Assembly: GCF_009362735.1 (NCBI RefSeq)
Contig: NZ_WHNP01000016.1
Location: forward strand, 62,001 to 126,000
Direction: 5' to 3'
Length of the DNA: 64,000 bases
Source of the DNA: Paraburkholderia franconis
Lineage (GTDB): Bacteria > Pseudomonadota > Gammaproteobacteria > Burkholderiales > Burkholderiaceae
Shown here: in pieces, positions 1 through 9,151 of the stretch
Position numbering within the stretch: the stretch's first letter is position 1
Layout of the letters: every line of letters begins with the position of its first letter
The notes under the pieces: model-generated
Databases searched by the model: none
Seen by the model: the letters and a program-made list of their open reading frames with translations, nothing else
Told to the model about the DNA's origin: nothing
Position numbers and translations under genes: made by a program

Positions 1-314
1 CGGCCATCAAGTGCACGCGCTGGCACGGCGGGAATTTCACGCGCAGCCAGTTCAGCGACGAACGCGTGTTCTTCGAGAATCGCTTCGTCGGTCCAGCGCT
101 CGGGACGGTAGAACTTCGCGACGACGGGCGGCCCGTCCTCGACGCCCACCTGATAGACGCGATTCTCGTAACTGTTGAGCGGCAGCATGCGCCCGTCGGT
201 GCGAACGCCGATGGTATCGAGCACGCTATCGATCGCGTCGAGCACGACTTCCGGCGTGAGCCGGGCGAAGGGAACGGCGTGGCCGTCCTGCGGAAATGGA
301 GTGTCTTCGATCAT
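1..314 (-). CDS. srkA: Stress response kinase A (SrkA/YihE family), N-terminal part, cut by window edge
   Basis: Reading the minus strand from an ATG at 314 gives about 104 residues that run off the left edge, so only the N-terminal third is present. The stretch LNSYENRVYQ (residues 46-55) followed by VAKFYRPERW (about 66-75) is the hallmark start of the YihE/SrkA aminoglycoside-phosphotransferase-like Ser/Thr kinases, with the conserved Lys of the ATP-binding lobe in VAKFYR. In E. coli SrkA phosphorylates unknown targets and protects cells during envelope and other stress; that role is carried over from the family. The catalytic loop lies outside the window and cannot be checked. Confidence 0.9.
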   Translation of the reverse strand, partial: MIEDTPFPQDGHAVPFARLTPEVVLDAIDSVLDTIGVRTDGRMLPLNSYENRVYQVGVEDGPPVVAKFYRPERWTDEAILEEHAFVAELAAREIPAVPARALDG

Positions 315-446
315 GCCCGCATTGTGCGCCGTGCCGCGCGCAAAGACGAGCGCCAAGACAGGCACGAGCGCCACTCGCGCTGCGCCATGCGCCCGGCGCG
401 GGCGCACATCGCTACAAATGAAAAGTCGTGAGGCAGTCGCCTGTGA

Positions 447-659
447 TCAATGTATCTGCGCGCCTGCAGGGCGGACGAATTCGCCCGTATCGATCAGATC
501 CTCGAGGAAAAAGGGTTCCGTGTTCAGTTGCTTCGACGTTCCGGGCTCGCCGGCGTACCACGCCACCATCGCCATGTCGCCCAGGATGCGCATCACGATT
601 CCGCGCGCGCCTTGTGGCACAGCGATATGCACGGATCGAACAATAGAACCGACTTGCAT
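447..659 (-). CDS. Small conserved-looking hypothetical protein (70 aa)
   Basis: A 70-residue reading frame starts at an ATG at 659, preceded on the minus strand by purine-rich GGGAGGA and GGGGAAA stretches that could bind the ribosome. The protein has a hydrophobic, beta-prone N-terminal half (VRSVHIAVPQGARGIVMRI) and an acidic C-terminal half. There is no signal peptide, membrane segment or known motif. It is separated from srkA by about 130 bp on the same strand and could be cotranscribed with it. I do not recognise a function. It is judged real because of its start context and natural amino-acid composition. Confidence 0.55.
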   Translation of the reverse strand: MQVGSIVRSVHIAVPQGARGIVMRILGDMAMVAWYAGEPGTSKQLNTEPFFLEDLIDTGEFVRPAGAQIH

Positions 660-1088
660 GATATTTCCCCGTCCTCCCTATTGCCGGCTTGTTCGGGACT
701 GCGCCGGTCAATGTGCTGATAAAAGCGCCGCAACATGCGAAAGGTTGCACGCGCACCTGATTCGAAAAACGAAGCGCTCCTCGGGCCTTCGCATCGGACA
801 CGCCGATGCGGACCGGAGTCCATTGTTGCCTGTTTGGGCACTTTGGCAAAGTGAAAAGTAACGCTTCGCGAGGCCGCCGTTCGGTCAATTCGACTTACGA
901 AACCCTGACTGTAACCTCTCGTAACAGGGTGATCATAAACCGCGCCGCACACGCGTCTCAAAAATGTCGATGTAAGCTACGATACGCGTTATATTCCTGT
1001 CGCGCACGCCCGGCCGGGCTGCCGTTCGCGCAACGCTCGCTGCCACCAGAAGCAGCCGCTCCCCGCCCTCACCGGACCGCACCTTTTC
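660..1088. other. Intergenic region upstream of the RND operon
   Basis: This 429-bp stretch separates a minus-strand gene from the plus-strand RND operon, so promoters for both should lie here. It holds several overlapping open frames on both strands with arginine-rich, shadow-like translations and no homology I recognise. A short repeated GTAAC motif occurs near 911-926, and an AT-rich GTTATATT lies near 989. No convincing -35/-10 pair or divergent regulator gene was found. Confidence 0.5.
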
Positions 1089-4000
1089 ATGTGGATCGTT
1101 CGTCTCGCGCTGCGGCGCCCCTACACGTTCGTCGTCCTCGCGCTGTTGCTGCTGATCATCGGCCCGCTGACGATCCTGCGCACGCCTACCGATATCTTCC
1201 CGAACATCGACATCCCGGTGTTGTCCGTCATCTGGACATATAACGGCCTGCCCGCCGACGAGATGGAACGGCGCATCGTATTGAACTACGAGCGCGGGCT
1301 CTCCGTCGCGGTGAACGATATCGAGCACGTCGAATCGACTTCGCTTAACGGCATCGCCGTCGTCAAGATCTTCTTCCAGCCGCACGCGAACATCAGCGAG
1401 GCGCTCGCTCAGGTCACCGCACTGTCGCAATCGCAACTGCGTTCACTGCCGCCCGGCATCACGCCGCCATTCATCCTGCGCTACAACGCATCGACGGTGC
1501 CGATTCTGCGGCTCTCGCTGTCGTCGCCATCGCTCACCGAGCAAGAGCTGTTCGACTACGGTAACAACTTCCTGAAGACGCAGCTCGCGACGGTCCCGGG
1601 CGCATCGGCGCCGTTGCCTTATGGCGGCAAGCAGCGGCAGATCATGGTCGACATCGACTCGCGCAAGCTTCAGGAGCGCAACCTGTCGCCGATGGACGTC
1701 GTGAACTCGATCACCGCGCAAAACCTGATCGTGCCGACAGGCACCGCGAAAATCGGTTCGACCGAATACTCGGTGCAGATGAATTCGAGTCCGGACTCGC
1801 TCGCCGGCCTGAACAACATCCCCATCAAGTCAGGGCCGAACGGCACGATCTATATCCGCGATGTCGCGCATGTGCGCGACGGTTATCAGCCGCAAACGAA
1901 CATCGTGCGCGTGAACGGGCAACGCGCTTCTCTGCTGACGATCAACAAGAGCGGCAACACGTCGACGCTCGAAATCGTCGATCGCATCAAGAACATGATG
2001 CCGGCGCTGCACAATCTCGTGCCCGAGTCGCTGAACATCGACCCCGTCGCGGATCAGTCGCTGTTCGTGCGCGCGTCGGTGCAGGGCGTGCTGCGCGAGG
2101 CGCTCATTGCCGCGTGCCTGACGGGCCTGATGATCCTGCTGTTCCTCGGCAACTGGCGCGCGACGCTGATCATCGCCGTGTCGATTCCGCTGTCGATGAT
2201 CACGTCGATCATCGCGCTCTCCGCGCTCGGCGAGACGATCAACATCATGACGCTCGGCGGGCTTGCGCTCGCCGTCGGCATTCTCGTCGACGACGCGACC
2301 GTTGCAATCGAGAACATCAGTCATCAGCTCGAACAGGGCAAGAACCTCGAGCAGGCGATTCTCGACGGCGCGCATCAGATCGCGATTCCGACGCTTGTGT
2401 CCACGCTGTCGATCTGCATAGTGTTCGTGCCGATGTTCCTGCTGACGGGCGTCGCGCATTACCTGTTCATTCCGCTCGCCGAAGCCGTCGTGTTCGCGAT
2501 GCTCGCGTCGTACTTCTTCTCGCGGACGCTCGTGCCGACGCTCGCGAAGTACCTGCTGCGCTATCACCACCGGCCCGCCGACTTCCATCATTCGAACACG
2601 CGCAATCCGTTCATGCGCATTCACCTCGCGTTCGAGCGCGGCTTTGCGAATGTGCGCGAACGCTATCGCGACTTTCTCGTTGCGCGCGTCGCGCGGCCCG
2701 GTATCTTCGTGACGGTCTTTCTGTTGTGCTGCGGCTTGTCGCTTCTGCTGATGCCGTTCCTTGGCCGCGACTTCTTCCCTTCTGTCGATGCCGGCACGAT
2801 CGCGCTCCATCTGCGCGCGAAAACAGGCATGCGCGTCGAGGAAACGGCGGTGGTCACGGATCGCGTCGACACGCGCATTCGCCAGCTGATTCCGCCCGGC
2901 GAGCTGCATTCGATCATCGACAACATCGGCTTGCCCGTATCCGGTATCAACCTGTCGTACAGCAACACGGGCACGATCGGCACATCGGATGCCGACGTGC
3001 TGATCAGCCTGAACCCGGACCATCATCCGACGGCCGGCTACGTACGCAAGCTGCGCCACACGCTCACCGACGAATTCCCCGGCGTGCAGTTCGCGTTCCT
3101 GCCCGCCGACATCGTCAGTCAGACGTTGAACTTCGGCATGCCGTCGCCGATCGACATTCAGATCGTCGGGCGTGACGTGCAGGGCAATCGCGCGTTCGCC
3201 GCGATGCTGCTCGACAAGCTGCGCGCAATACCCGGCCTCGCCGACGCGCGCATTCAACAGCCTTCGGATCTGCCGCGCATCTTCGTCGACATCGACCGCA
3301 CACGCGCGCAACAGGCGGGCTTCTCGCAACGCGACATCGCGAGCAACCTGCTGATCACGCTGTCCGGCAGCCAGCAGACGACGCCGACGTTCTGGCTCAA
3401 TCCGCGCAACGGCGTGAGCTACAACGTGATTACGGAAGCGCCGCAATACACGATGGATTCGCTGCAATCGCTCGCTAACATTCCGCTGAACGCGAACGGC
3501 CACACGAACATTCTCGGCGCGCTCTCGACGATGCAGCGCACGTCGGGCAACGCCGTGCTCACGCACTACAACGCGCAGACCACGATCGACATTTATGGCA
3601 CCGCCGATGGCCGCGATCTCGGCGCCGTTTCCGACGACATCAGGAAAGCGATCGCCGACACCAAGGCGCAATTGCCGAAGGGCTCGACGATCGAACTGCG
3701 CGGCCAGGTGCAGACGATGAACGATTCGTTCTCCGGCCTGTTTGCGGGCCTGGTGTTCGCGATCGTGCTCGTGTATCTGCTGATCGTCGTGAATTTCCAG
3801 TCGTGGCTCGATCCGTTCATCATCGTAACGGGCTTGCCGGGCGCGCTGGCGGGCATCGTGTGGATGCTGTTCCTCACGCACACCACGCTGTCGATTCCCG
3901 CGTTGACGGGCGCGATCATGTGTATCGGCATCGCGACGGCGAACTCGATTCTCGTCATCAGCTTTGCGCGCGAGCAGCTGCTCGAACATGGCGACGCGAC

Positions 4001-4268
4001 GCGTGCCGCGATCGAAGCAGGCTTCACGCGCTTTCGTCCCGTGCTGATGACGGCGCTCGCGATGGTGATCGGCATGGTGCCGATGGCGATCGGCCTCGGC
4101 GAAGGCGGCGAGCAGAACGCGCCGCTCGGGCGCGCGGTGATCGGCGGCCTCGCCATCGGCACGCTCGCGACGCTCGTGTTCGTGCCCGTGGTGTTCTCGA
4201 TGATTTATCGACGGCTGTCGGACCGGCGCGCACGCGCGGCCGCGCACGTCATCCACCGACCGCAGTGA
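1089..4268 (+). CDS. RND efflux transporter, inner-membrane permease subunit (AcrB/HAE1-like)
   Basis: At 1059 residues it has the full length of an RND permease, the proton-driven pump of a tripartite efflux complex in the inner membrane. The N-terminus (WIVRLALRRPYTFVVLALL) is the first transmembrane helix, followed by the porter domain. The helix-4 motif VDDATVAIEN carries the Asp-Asp pair at 401-402 that relays protons in this superfamily. A second porter repeat and a C-terminal membrane half ending in FVPVVFSMIYRRL follow. The fusion-protein and outer-membrane genes come directly after it, with the permease first. The divergence from AcrB and the lack of metal-binding signatures of CzcA leave the substrate unknown. 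Confidence 0.93.
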   Translation: MWIVRLALRRPYTFVVLALLLLIIGPLTILRTPTDIFPNIDIPVLSVIWTYNGLPADEMERRIVLNYERGLSVAVNDIEHVESTSLNGIAVVKIFFQPHANISEALAQVTALSQSQLRSLPPGITPPFILRYNASTVPILRLSLSSPSLTEQELFDYGNNFLKTQLATVPGASAPLPYGGKQRQIMVDIDSRKLQERNLSPMDVVNSITAQNLIVPTGTAKIGSTEYSVQMNSSPDSLAGLNNIPIKSGPNGTIYIRDVAHVRDGYQPQTNIVRVNGQRASLLTINKSGNTSTLEIVDRIKNMMPALHNLVPESLNIDPVADQSLFVRASVQGVLREALIAACLTGLMILLFLGNWRATLIIAVSIPLSMITSIIALSALGETINIMTLGGLALAVGILVDDATVAIENISHQLEQGKNLEQAILDGAHQIAIPTLVSTLSICIVFVPMFLLTGVAHYLFIPLAEAVVFAMLASYFFSRTLVPTLAKYLLRYHHRPADFHHSNTRNPFMRIHLAFERGFANVRERYRDFLVARVARPGIFVTVFLLCCGLSLLLMPFLGRDFFPSVDAGTIALHLRAKTGMRVEETAVVTDRVDTRIRQLIPPGELHSIIDNIGLPVSGINLSYSNTGTIGTSDADVLISLNPDHHPTAGYVRKLRHTLTDEFPGVQFAFLPADIVSQTLNFGMPSPIDIQIVGRDVQGNRAFAAMLLDKLRAIPGLADARIQQPSDLPRIFVDIDRTRAQQAGFSQRDIASNLLITLSGSQQTTPTFWLNPRNGVSYNVITEAPQYTMDSLQSLANIPLNANGHTNILGALSTMQRTSGNAVLTHYNAQTTIDIYGTADGRDLGAVSDDIRKAIADTKAQLPKGSTIELRGQVQTMNDSFSGLFAGLVFAIVLVYLLIVVNFQSWLDPFIIVTGLPGALAGIVWMLFLTHTTLSIPALTGAIMCIGIATANSILVISFAREQLLEHGDATRAAIEAGFTRFRPVLMTALAMVIGMVPMAIGLGEGGEQNAPLGRAVIGGLAIGTLATLVFVPVVFSMIYRRLSDRRARAAAHVIHRPQ

Positions 4269-4318
4269 TGCGGCCGCAATCATAACAACGATGCACAAGC
4301 ACAGGATCTGGAGTGCCG

Positions 4319-5605
4319 ATGGAAGGGAAACGTCCTGATGAGTCCGCGCCGCACGGGGAACGCCCGCGCGTCTCATCGAAACGCTCACGCTGGATCGCGG
4401 CAGGCGCGGCCATCGTCGTGCTCGCGCTCGCGGCGCAGGGCATCTGGTCGCGACACGACGCGCAGGCGGCGCTCGAACGCGACGCGCAGCATGCCGCGCA
4501 ACTGAGCGTCGAAGTCGTGAAGCCGCAGAAGTCGACGGCGGCGCTCGACCTCGTGCTGCCCGGCAACGTGCAGGCGTTTCTCGACACGCCGATCTACGCG
4601 CGCACCAACGGCTATCTGAAGAAGTGGTACGCCGATATCGGCGTGCGCGTGAAAGCGGGTCAACTGCTCGCGGAAATCGACACGCCCGAAGTCGATGATC
4701 AATTGAAGGCCGCGCGCGCCGATCTCGCGAACGCCGAAGCGAATTACGCGCTCGCGAAAAGCACAGCCGGGCGCTGGACGGAAATGCTGAAAAGCAATTC
4801 CGTCTCGAAGCAGGAAACCGACGAAAAGGTCGGCGATATGCTCGCGAAGAAAGGCACGCTCGATGCCGCCCGTTTCAACGTCTCGCGGCTCGAGAAGACG
4901 CAGTCGTTCCAGAAGGTCTTTGCGCCGTTCGACGGCATCGTGACGGCACGCAACGTCGACGTCGGCGCGCTGATCGACGCGGGCAGCGCGGGCGGCCCGG
5001 CGAAGGAGCTGTTCCATGTCGCGCAGGCGGACAAGCTGCGCGTCTACGTGAACGTGCCGCAGGCCTACGCGCAGGAAGTGAAGGCGCGGCAGACCGCGTA
5101 TCTGACGCTGACGGAAGCACCGTCGAAGCACTATCCCGGCACGGTCGCGCGCGCGTCGGGCGCCGTCGATCCGCAACAGCGCACGATGCTCGTCGAAGTG
5201 GACGTCGACAACAGCAGCGGCGATCTGCTGCCGGGCGCCTATGCGCAGGTCCATTTCGCGCTGGGCGCGCAGGCCGCGCCGTTCACGCTGCCGGGCAACG
5301 CGTTTCTGTTCCGCCCCGACGGCGTGAAAGTCGCGACCGTCGACGCGCAACAGCACGTGAAGCTCGTCAAGGTCGCGCTCGGCACCGACTACGGCACGCG
5401 CGTCGCCGTCGCATCGGGTCTGAAGGGCGACGAGCTGGTGATCCTGAATCCGCAGGATTCGATCGTCGATGGCGCATCGGTGCGCGTCGTGCATCCGAAG
5501 GCGGGCGGCGCTGCCGCTGCGTCGGGTGCATCAGGTGCATCAGGTGCTTCCGGTGCAGCCGACAGTTCGGGCGCGGGCGAGCAGACGGCGAAGGCGCAAG
5601 AATGA
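4319..5605 (+). CDS. RND efflux periplasmic adaptor (membrane fusion protein)
   Basis: This 428-residue protein begins with a basic stretch and one N-terminal membrane anchor (about residues 20-40). It then has the split lipoyl/biotinyl domain (NGYLKKWYADIGVRVKAGQ, LAEIDTP) flanking a coiled-coil hairpin rich in Ala/Glu/Lys, and beta-barrel and membrane-proximal domains. It bridges the permease and the outer-membrane channel. The C-terminus is a low-complexity Ala/Ser/Gly tail. ATG 4319 is chosen because GGAG at 4310-4313 sits five bases upstream; the in-frame GTG at 4313 would overlap that site. The stop overlaps the next start by four bases. Confidence 0.92.
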   Translation: MEGKRPDESAPHGERPRVSSKRSRWIAAGAAIVVLALAAQGIWSRHDAQAALERDAQHAAQLSVEVVKPQKSTAALDLVLPGNVQAFLDTPIYARTNGYLKKWYADIGVRVKAGQLLAEIDTPEVDDQLKAARADLANAEANYALAKSTAGRWTEMLKSNSVSKQETDEKVGDMLAKKGTLDAARFNVSRLEKTQSFQKVFAPFDGIVTARNVDVGALIDAGSAGGPAKELFHVAQADKLRVYVNVPQAYAQEVKARQTAYLTLTEAPSKHYPGTVARASGAVDPQQRTMLVEVDVDNSSGDLLPGAYAQVHFALGAQAAPFTLPGNAFLFRPDGVKVATVDAQQHVKLVKVALGTDYGTRVAVASGLKGDELVILNPQDSIVDGASVRVVHPKAGGAAAASGASGASGASGAADSSGAGEQTAKAQE

Positions 5606-7107
5606 ACACGCGGCGCATCCGTCTTCGTTCAACGTTTCTCGTGCTTGCGGGCGCGTGCCTCGTCGCCGCGTGCACGGTCGGGCCCGACTACAAGCGGCCC
5701 GCCACTGCGACGGCCACCACGTACAAGGAACTCGAAGGCAGCGGCTGGAAGAACGCGCAGCCCGCCGACACGCAGATCCGCGGCGCCTGGTGGGAGGTCT
5801 ACGACGATCCCGCGCTGAACGCGCTCGAACAGCAGGTCGCAAGCGCGAACCAGAACGTGCAGGCCGCGCAGGCGCGCTTTCGCGCGGCGCGCGCGCAAGT
5901 CGCGCAGTTCCGCTCGCAGTTCTTCCCTGTCGTCACTGCAAGCGGCGGCTATTCACGCGCGCGCTCGTCGGAGAACGTGAAGTTCAAGTCGTCGGCGGGC
6001 AGGACGCTCGACGACTGGATCGTCGGCGCGGATGCAACGTGGGAGCCCGACCTGTGGGGCCGTGTGTCGCGCAGCGTCGAAGGCGCGAAGGCGAGCGCGC
6101 AGGCCAGCGCCGCCGATGCGCAAAGCGCGCTGTTGTCGATGCAAGCCGAGCTCGCGACCGATTATTACGAACTGCGCGGCATCGACCGCGAGCGGCAACT
6201 GCTCGACGACACGATCTCCGCATACAAGGAAGCCGTCGAGCTCACGCAGAACCGCTACAAAGGCGGCATCGCCACCGACGCCGACGTCGCCCAGGCGCAA
6301 ACGCAATTGCGCACGACGCAGGCGCAATCGATCGATCTCGGCGTGCAGCGCGCGCAACTCGAACACGCGATCGCGATCCTGATCGGCCAGACGCCGTCGA
6401 CGTTCTCGGTGCCCGTCGCGCCGCTCGTCGCCGTGCCCGTGATCGCGCCCGTCGGCGTGCCGTCGGCGCTGCTCGAGCGGCGGCCCGACATCGCCGCCGC
6501 CGAACGGCATGTCGTCGATCTGAATGCGCAGATCGGCGTGGCGACGGCGGCGTATTTTCCGAACCTGATCCTGTCGGTGACGGGCGGACTGGAAGCGACC
6601 AATTTCAGCCAGTGGCTGCTTGCGCCGAGCCGCTTCTGGTCGCTCGGGCCGACGCTCGCGGGCACGCTGCTCGACTTCGGCGCGCGCGCGGCGCAAAAGG
6701 CGCAAGCGGAGGCGAACTACGACGAAGGCGTCGCACAGTATCGGCAAACGGTGCTCACGGCGTTCGGCCAGGTCGAGGACAACATCGCCGCGCTGCGCGT
6801 GCTCGAACAGGAAGCGCAAGCGCAGGACGATGCCGTCTCGGCGGCGCAGCGCTCGCTCGCGATCGTCACGAACCGCTACAAGAACGGCGCGATCACGTAT
6901 CTCGACGTCGTCGTCGCGCAGACGACGGCGCTCACCAACGAGCGCGATGCCGTCTCGATCGCGCGCCGCCGGATGGCCGCGAGCGTCGCGCTGGTGAAGG
7001 CGCTCGGCGGCGGCTGGGACGCGTCGGCGCTGCCCACCGACGAGCAGCTCACGCATCCCGATGCCGGCCGCCAGCCCGCAAGCGCACCGGACGCTACACC
7101 TAGCTAA
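5602..7107 (+). CDS. RND efflux outer-membrane channel lipoprotein (NodT/OprM family)
   Basis: This 501-residue outer-membrane factor forms the exit duct of the tripartite pump. A lipoprotein signal peptide ends in the lipobox LVAAC near residue 25, and the mature protein starts CTVGPDYKRP, a near-invariant NodT-family beginning. Two homologous helical repeats follow, each with the long coiled coils typical of TolC-like proteins (for example LERRPDIAAAERHV in the middle). The start codon overlaps the adaptor's stop as ATGA, so the three genes are translationally coupled. The C-terminal tail is low-complexity. Confidence 0.93.
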   Translation: MNTRRIRLRSTFLVLAGACLVAACTVGPDYKRPATATATTYKELEGSGWKNAQPADTQIRGAWWEVYDDPALNALEQQVASANQNVQAAQARFRAARAQVAQFRSQFFPVVTASGGYSRARSSENVKFKSSAGRTLDDWIVGADATWEPDLWGRVSRSVEGAKASAQASAADAQSALLSMQAELATDYYELRGIDRERQLLDDTISAYKEAVELTQNRYKGGIATDADVAQAQTQLRTTQAQSIDLGVQRAQLEHAIAILIGQTPSTFSVPVAPLVAVPVIAPVGVPSALLERRPDIAAAERHVVDLNAQIGVATAAYFPNLILSVTGGLEATNFSQWLLAPSRFWSLGPTLAGTLLDFGARAAQKAQAEANYDEGVAQYRQTVLTAFGQVEDNIAALRVLEQEAQAQDDAVSAAQRSLAIVTNRYKNGAITYLDVVVAQTTALTNERDAVSIARRRMAASVALVKALGGGWDASALPTDEQLTHPDAGRQPASAPDATPS

Positions 7108-7239
7108 CGCACGTTCAAGACCGGAACCAGACTGCCCGGCTCGACGACGCCGGCCGCTCAACCAGCGTATCGTTGAGCCTTTGCGCGCGTTTCAGCGCGT
7201 TCGCCGCGTCGTTTGTCATCGTTTCCGGGAGTTTTTGTT

Positions 7240-8511
7240 GTGACCGCATCGTCGGACCCGCGTCGGCCCGCTGCTTCATCCTCTTCTGCTTCATCCCCTT
7301 CCTCTGCCAACGGTGTGCCGTATCTCGAACGGGGCACACATGCGTATTGGCGCGCGAGTCTCGCGCTGCTGTTCGCCGGCTACGCGACGTTCTCGCTGCT
7401 CTACTGCGTGCAGCCGCTGCTGCCTGCGTTCTCCGAGTCGTTCGACGTCAGCCCCGCGCACAGCAGTCTTTCGCTGTCGGTGACGACGGCGGCGCTCGCG
7501 CTCGCGATCTTCGTCGCCGGCTTCGTGTCGGAAGGATGGAGCCGTCACCGGCTGATGACGACTTCGCTCACCGCGTCGTCGCTGCTGACGCTCGCAGTCG
7601 CATTCACGCCGCAATGGCACGCGCTGCTGCTGTTGCGCACGCTCGAAGGCCTGGCGCTCGGCGGCGTGCCCGCCGTCGCGATGGCCTATCTCGCGGAAGA
7701 AGTGCACCCCGACGGCCTGGGTCTCGCGATGGGCCTCTATGTCGGCGGCACGGCGATCGGCGGAATGGCGGGGCGCGTGATCACGGGCGTCGTCGCCGAT
7801 CTGTTCTCATGGCGCGTCGCGATCGGCACGATCGGCGTGCTCGGCATCCTGTCGATGCTCGCGTTCCGCTCGTTGCTGCCGCCGTCGCGCCATTTCGTGC
7901 CGCGCCGCGGCCTCGGCTTTTCGCATCATCGCGCGGCGCTCGTGAAGCATCTCGGGCGCCCCGGTCTGCCGCTGCTGTTCCTGATGGCGTTCGTGCTGAT
8001 GGGCAGCTTCGTTACGCTCTACAACTACATCGGCTACCGGCTGCTCGCGGCGCCGTTTCATCTGAGCCAGACGGCGATCGGCGGCATCTTCGTCGTGTAT
8101 CTGACGGGTGTCGTTGCGTCACCGTGGTCGGGCCGCATGGCCGACAGCTTCGGACGCGGACGCGTGCTGATCGGCAGCATCGTCGTCATGCTGTGCGGCT
8201 TGCTGCTGACCACGACGCAATCGCTCACGCTGATCGCGTGCGGCATCGCCTGCGTGACGTTCGGCTTCTTCGCCGGACACGCCGTCGCAAGCGGCTGGGT
8301 CGGCCGGATCGCGAAGGAAGCCAAAGGCCAGGCGGCCGCGCTCTATCTGCTCGCGTACTACCTCGGGTCGAGCATTGTCGGATCGTATGGCGGGCAAGTG
8401 TGGACCGCGTACGCGTGGCCAGGCGTCGCGGCGCTCGTCGGCGGACTGCTGCTGATCGGCATCCTCGCGTCGGCTCGCCTGCGCGCACGCGAACGCATCG
8501 GCGCGGCGTGA
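7240..8511 (+). CDS. MFS transporter (12-TM, AraJ/YnfM-like sugar or drug exporter)
   Basis: The protein has about twelve hydrophobic helices and the MFS pattern of a charged loop after helix 2 (FVSEGWSRHR) and another after helix 8 (SGRMADSFGRGR). Proteins of this subfamily export sugars, arabinose-like compounds or drugs by proton antiport in the inner membrane; the substrate here cannot be told. The likely start is GTG 7240, because GGGAG lies eight bases upstream at about 7228-7232, giving 423 residues. An upstream in-frame start at 7213 lacks such a site. The gene follows the RND operon by about 130 bp on the same strand and may or may not belong with it. Confidence 0.85.
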   Translation: MTASSDPRRPAASSSSASSPSSANGVPYLERGTHAYWRASLALLFAGYATFSLLYCVQPLLPAFSESFDVSPAHSSLSLSVTTAALALAIFVAGFVSEGWSRHRLMTTSLTASSLLTLAVAFTPQWHALLLLRTLEGLALGGVPAVAMAYLAEEVHPDGLGLAMGLYVGGTAIGGMAGRVITGVVADLFSWRVAIGTIGVLGILSMLAFRSLLPPSRHFVPRRGLGFSHHRAALVKHLGRPGLPLLFLMAFVLMGSFVTLYNYIGYRLLAAPFHLSQTAIGGIFVVYLTGVVASPWSGRMADSFGRGRVLIGSIVVMLCGLLLTTTQSLTLIACGIACVTFGFFAGHAVASGWVGRIAKEAKGQAAALYLLAYYLGSSIVGSYGGQVWTAYAWPGVAALVGGLLLIGILASARLRARERIGAA

Positions 8512-8831
8512 CGGCTCGCGTCATCCGATCCACACATGCGACGGGCGCAATCGACAATAAAGGCAGCCCGCGTCGCCCGATCGTCAGGCAGAACGCATAT
8601 TCAGAAAGGACTGTGTAAGAGAAAGTCGCGCAATGCAAAGGAATGCACAGACGGCGGGCGCGGCGCGTCGAGCCTTGCGCCGCTTTGGTTGCCGTGCCGG
8701 GGACAGAAGCGCGCATGCGCCGCATCCCACACATTGCCTCGACACCGTCGCCTATACTCGTTGCAGGCGCGCCGCATGCAGTCAATCGATCCCGACGCCG
8801 CGCGTCCGACGAGTACAAACAGGAGACGAGC
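8512..8831. other. Intergenic region upstream of a small membrane protein gene
   Basis: This 320-bp gap contains no credible gene; open frames here are arginine-rich shadows. A good -10-like TATACT lies at 8753-8758, about 75 bases upstream of the next start codon, but the -35 match is poor. Nothing else was seen. Confidence 0.4.
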
Positions 8832-9014
8832 ATGCACTATTTCACGATCGGTGATTTCATTCTGGTCATCCCGATGGCACTGGCCGGGGCTCTCTTTCTC
8901 GGCGCTCTGCCCTGCAAAACCGAGTTCAGGCACAACACATTGCGCGTGTTAGGCGCGCTGCTCGGAGTCGTGTTTGCGGTCGTGCTGGTGGAAGGTCTTC
9001 CCGCGCTCGTCTAG
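8832..9014 (+). CDS. Small two-helix membrane protein, hypothetical (60 aa)
   Basis: ATG 8832 follows AGGAG at 8821-8825 by six bases, which sets the start and gives 60 residues. The protein has two hydrophobic helices, about residues 6-27 (IGDFILVIPMALAGALFLGA) and 40-58 (VLGALLGVVFAVVLVEGLPA), joined by a short loop with Cys and charged residues (PCKTEFRHN). It should sit in the inner membrane. I do not recognise the family. It is followed by a strong terminator and appears to be monocistronic. Confidence 0.7.
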   Translation: MHYFTIGDFILVIPMALAGALFLGALPCKTEFRHNTLRVLGALLGVVFAVVLVEGLPALV

Positions 9015-9072
9015 CGAACTGCCCGCTCTTCGCCCATGATGAGCGTCCAGTCGCCGTCTTGCGATGGTCGAT

Positions 9073-9100
9073 AAAAAAGCCGCCTTCACAGGCGGCTTTT
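9073..9100. terminator. Bidirectional intrinsic terminator
   Basis: A perfect hairpin GCCGCCT-TCAC-AGGCGGC is flanked by AAAAAA on the left and TTTT on the right. It lies between the converging small membrane protein gene and the aldo/keto reductase gene and can end transcription from both sides. Confidence 0.9.
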
Positions 9101-9151
9101 CCATGTTTGCGCCGGGCCAATTTGCTCAGCGATCCTGTGCAAGAGCGCGGA

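Noticed and set aside
1830..4388. Long minus-strand frame of 852 codons opposite the RND permease
   Set aside because: It is the antisense shadow of a clear gene: Arg/His-rich, without motifs, a known effect of high third-position GC.
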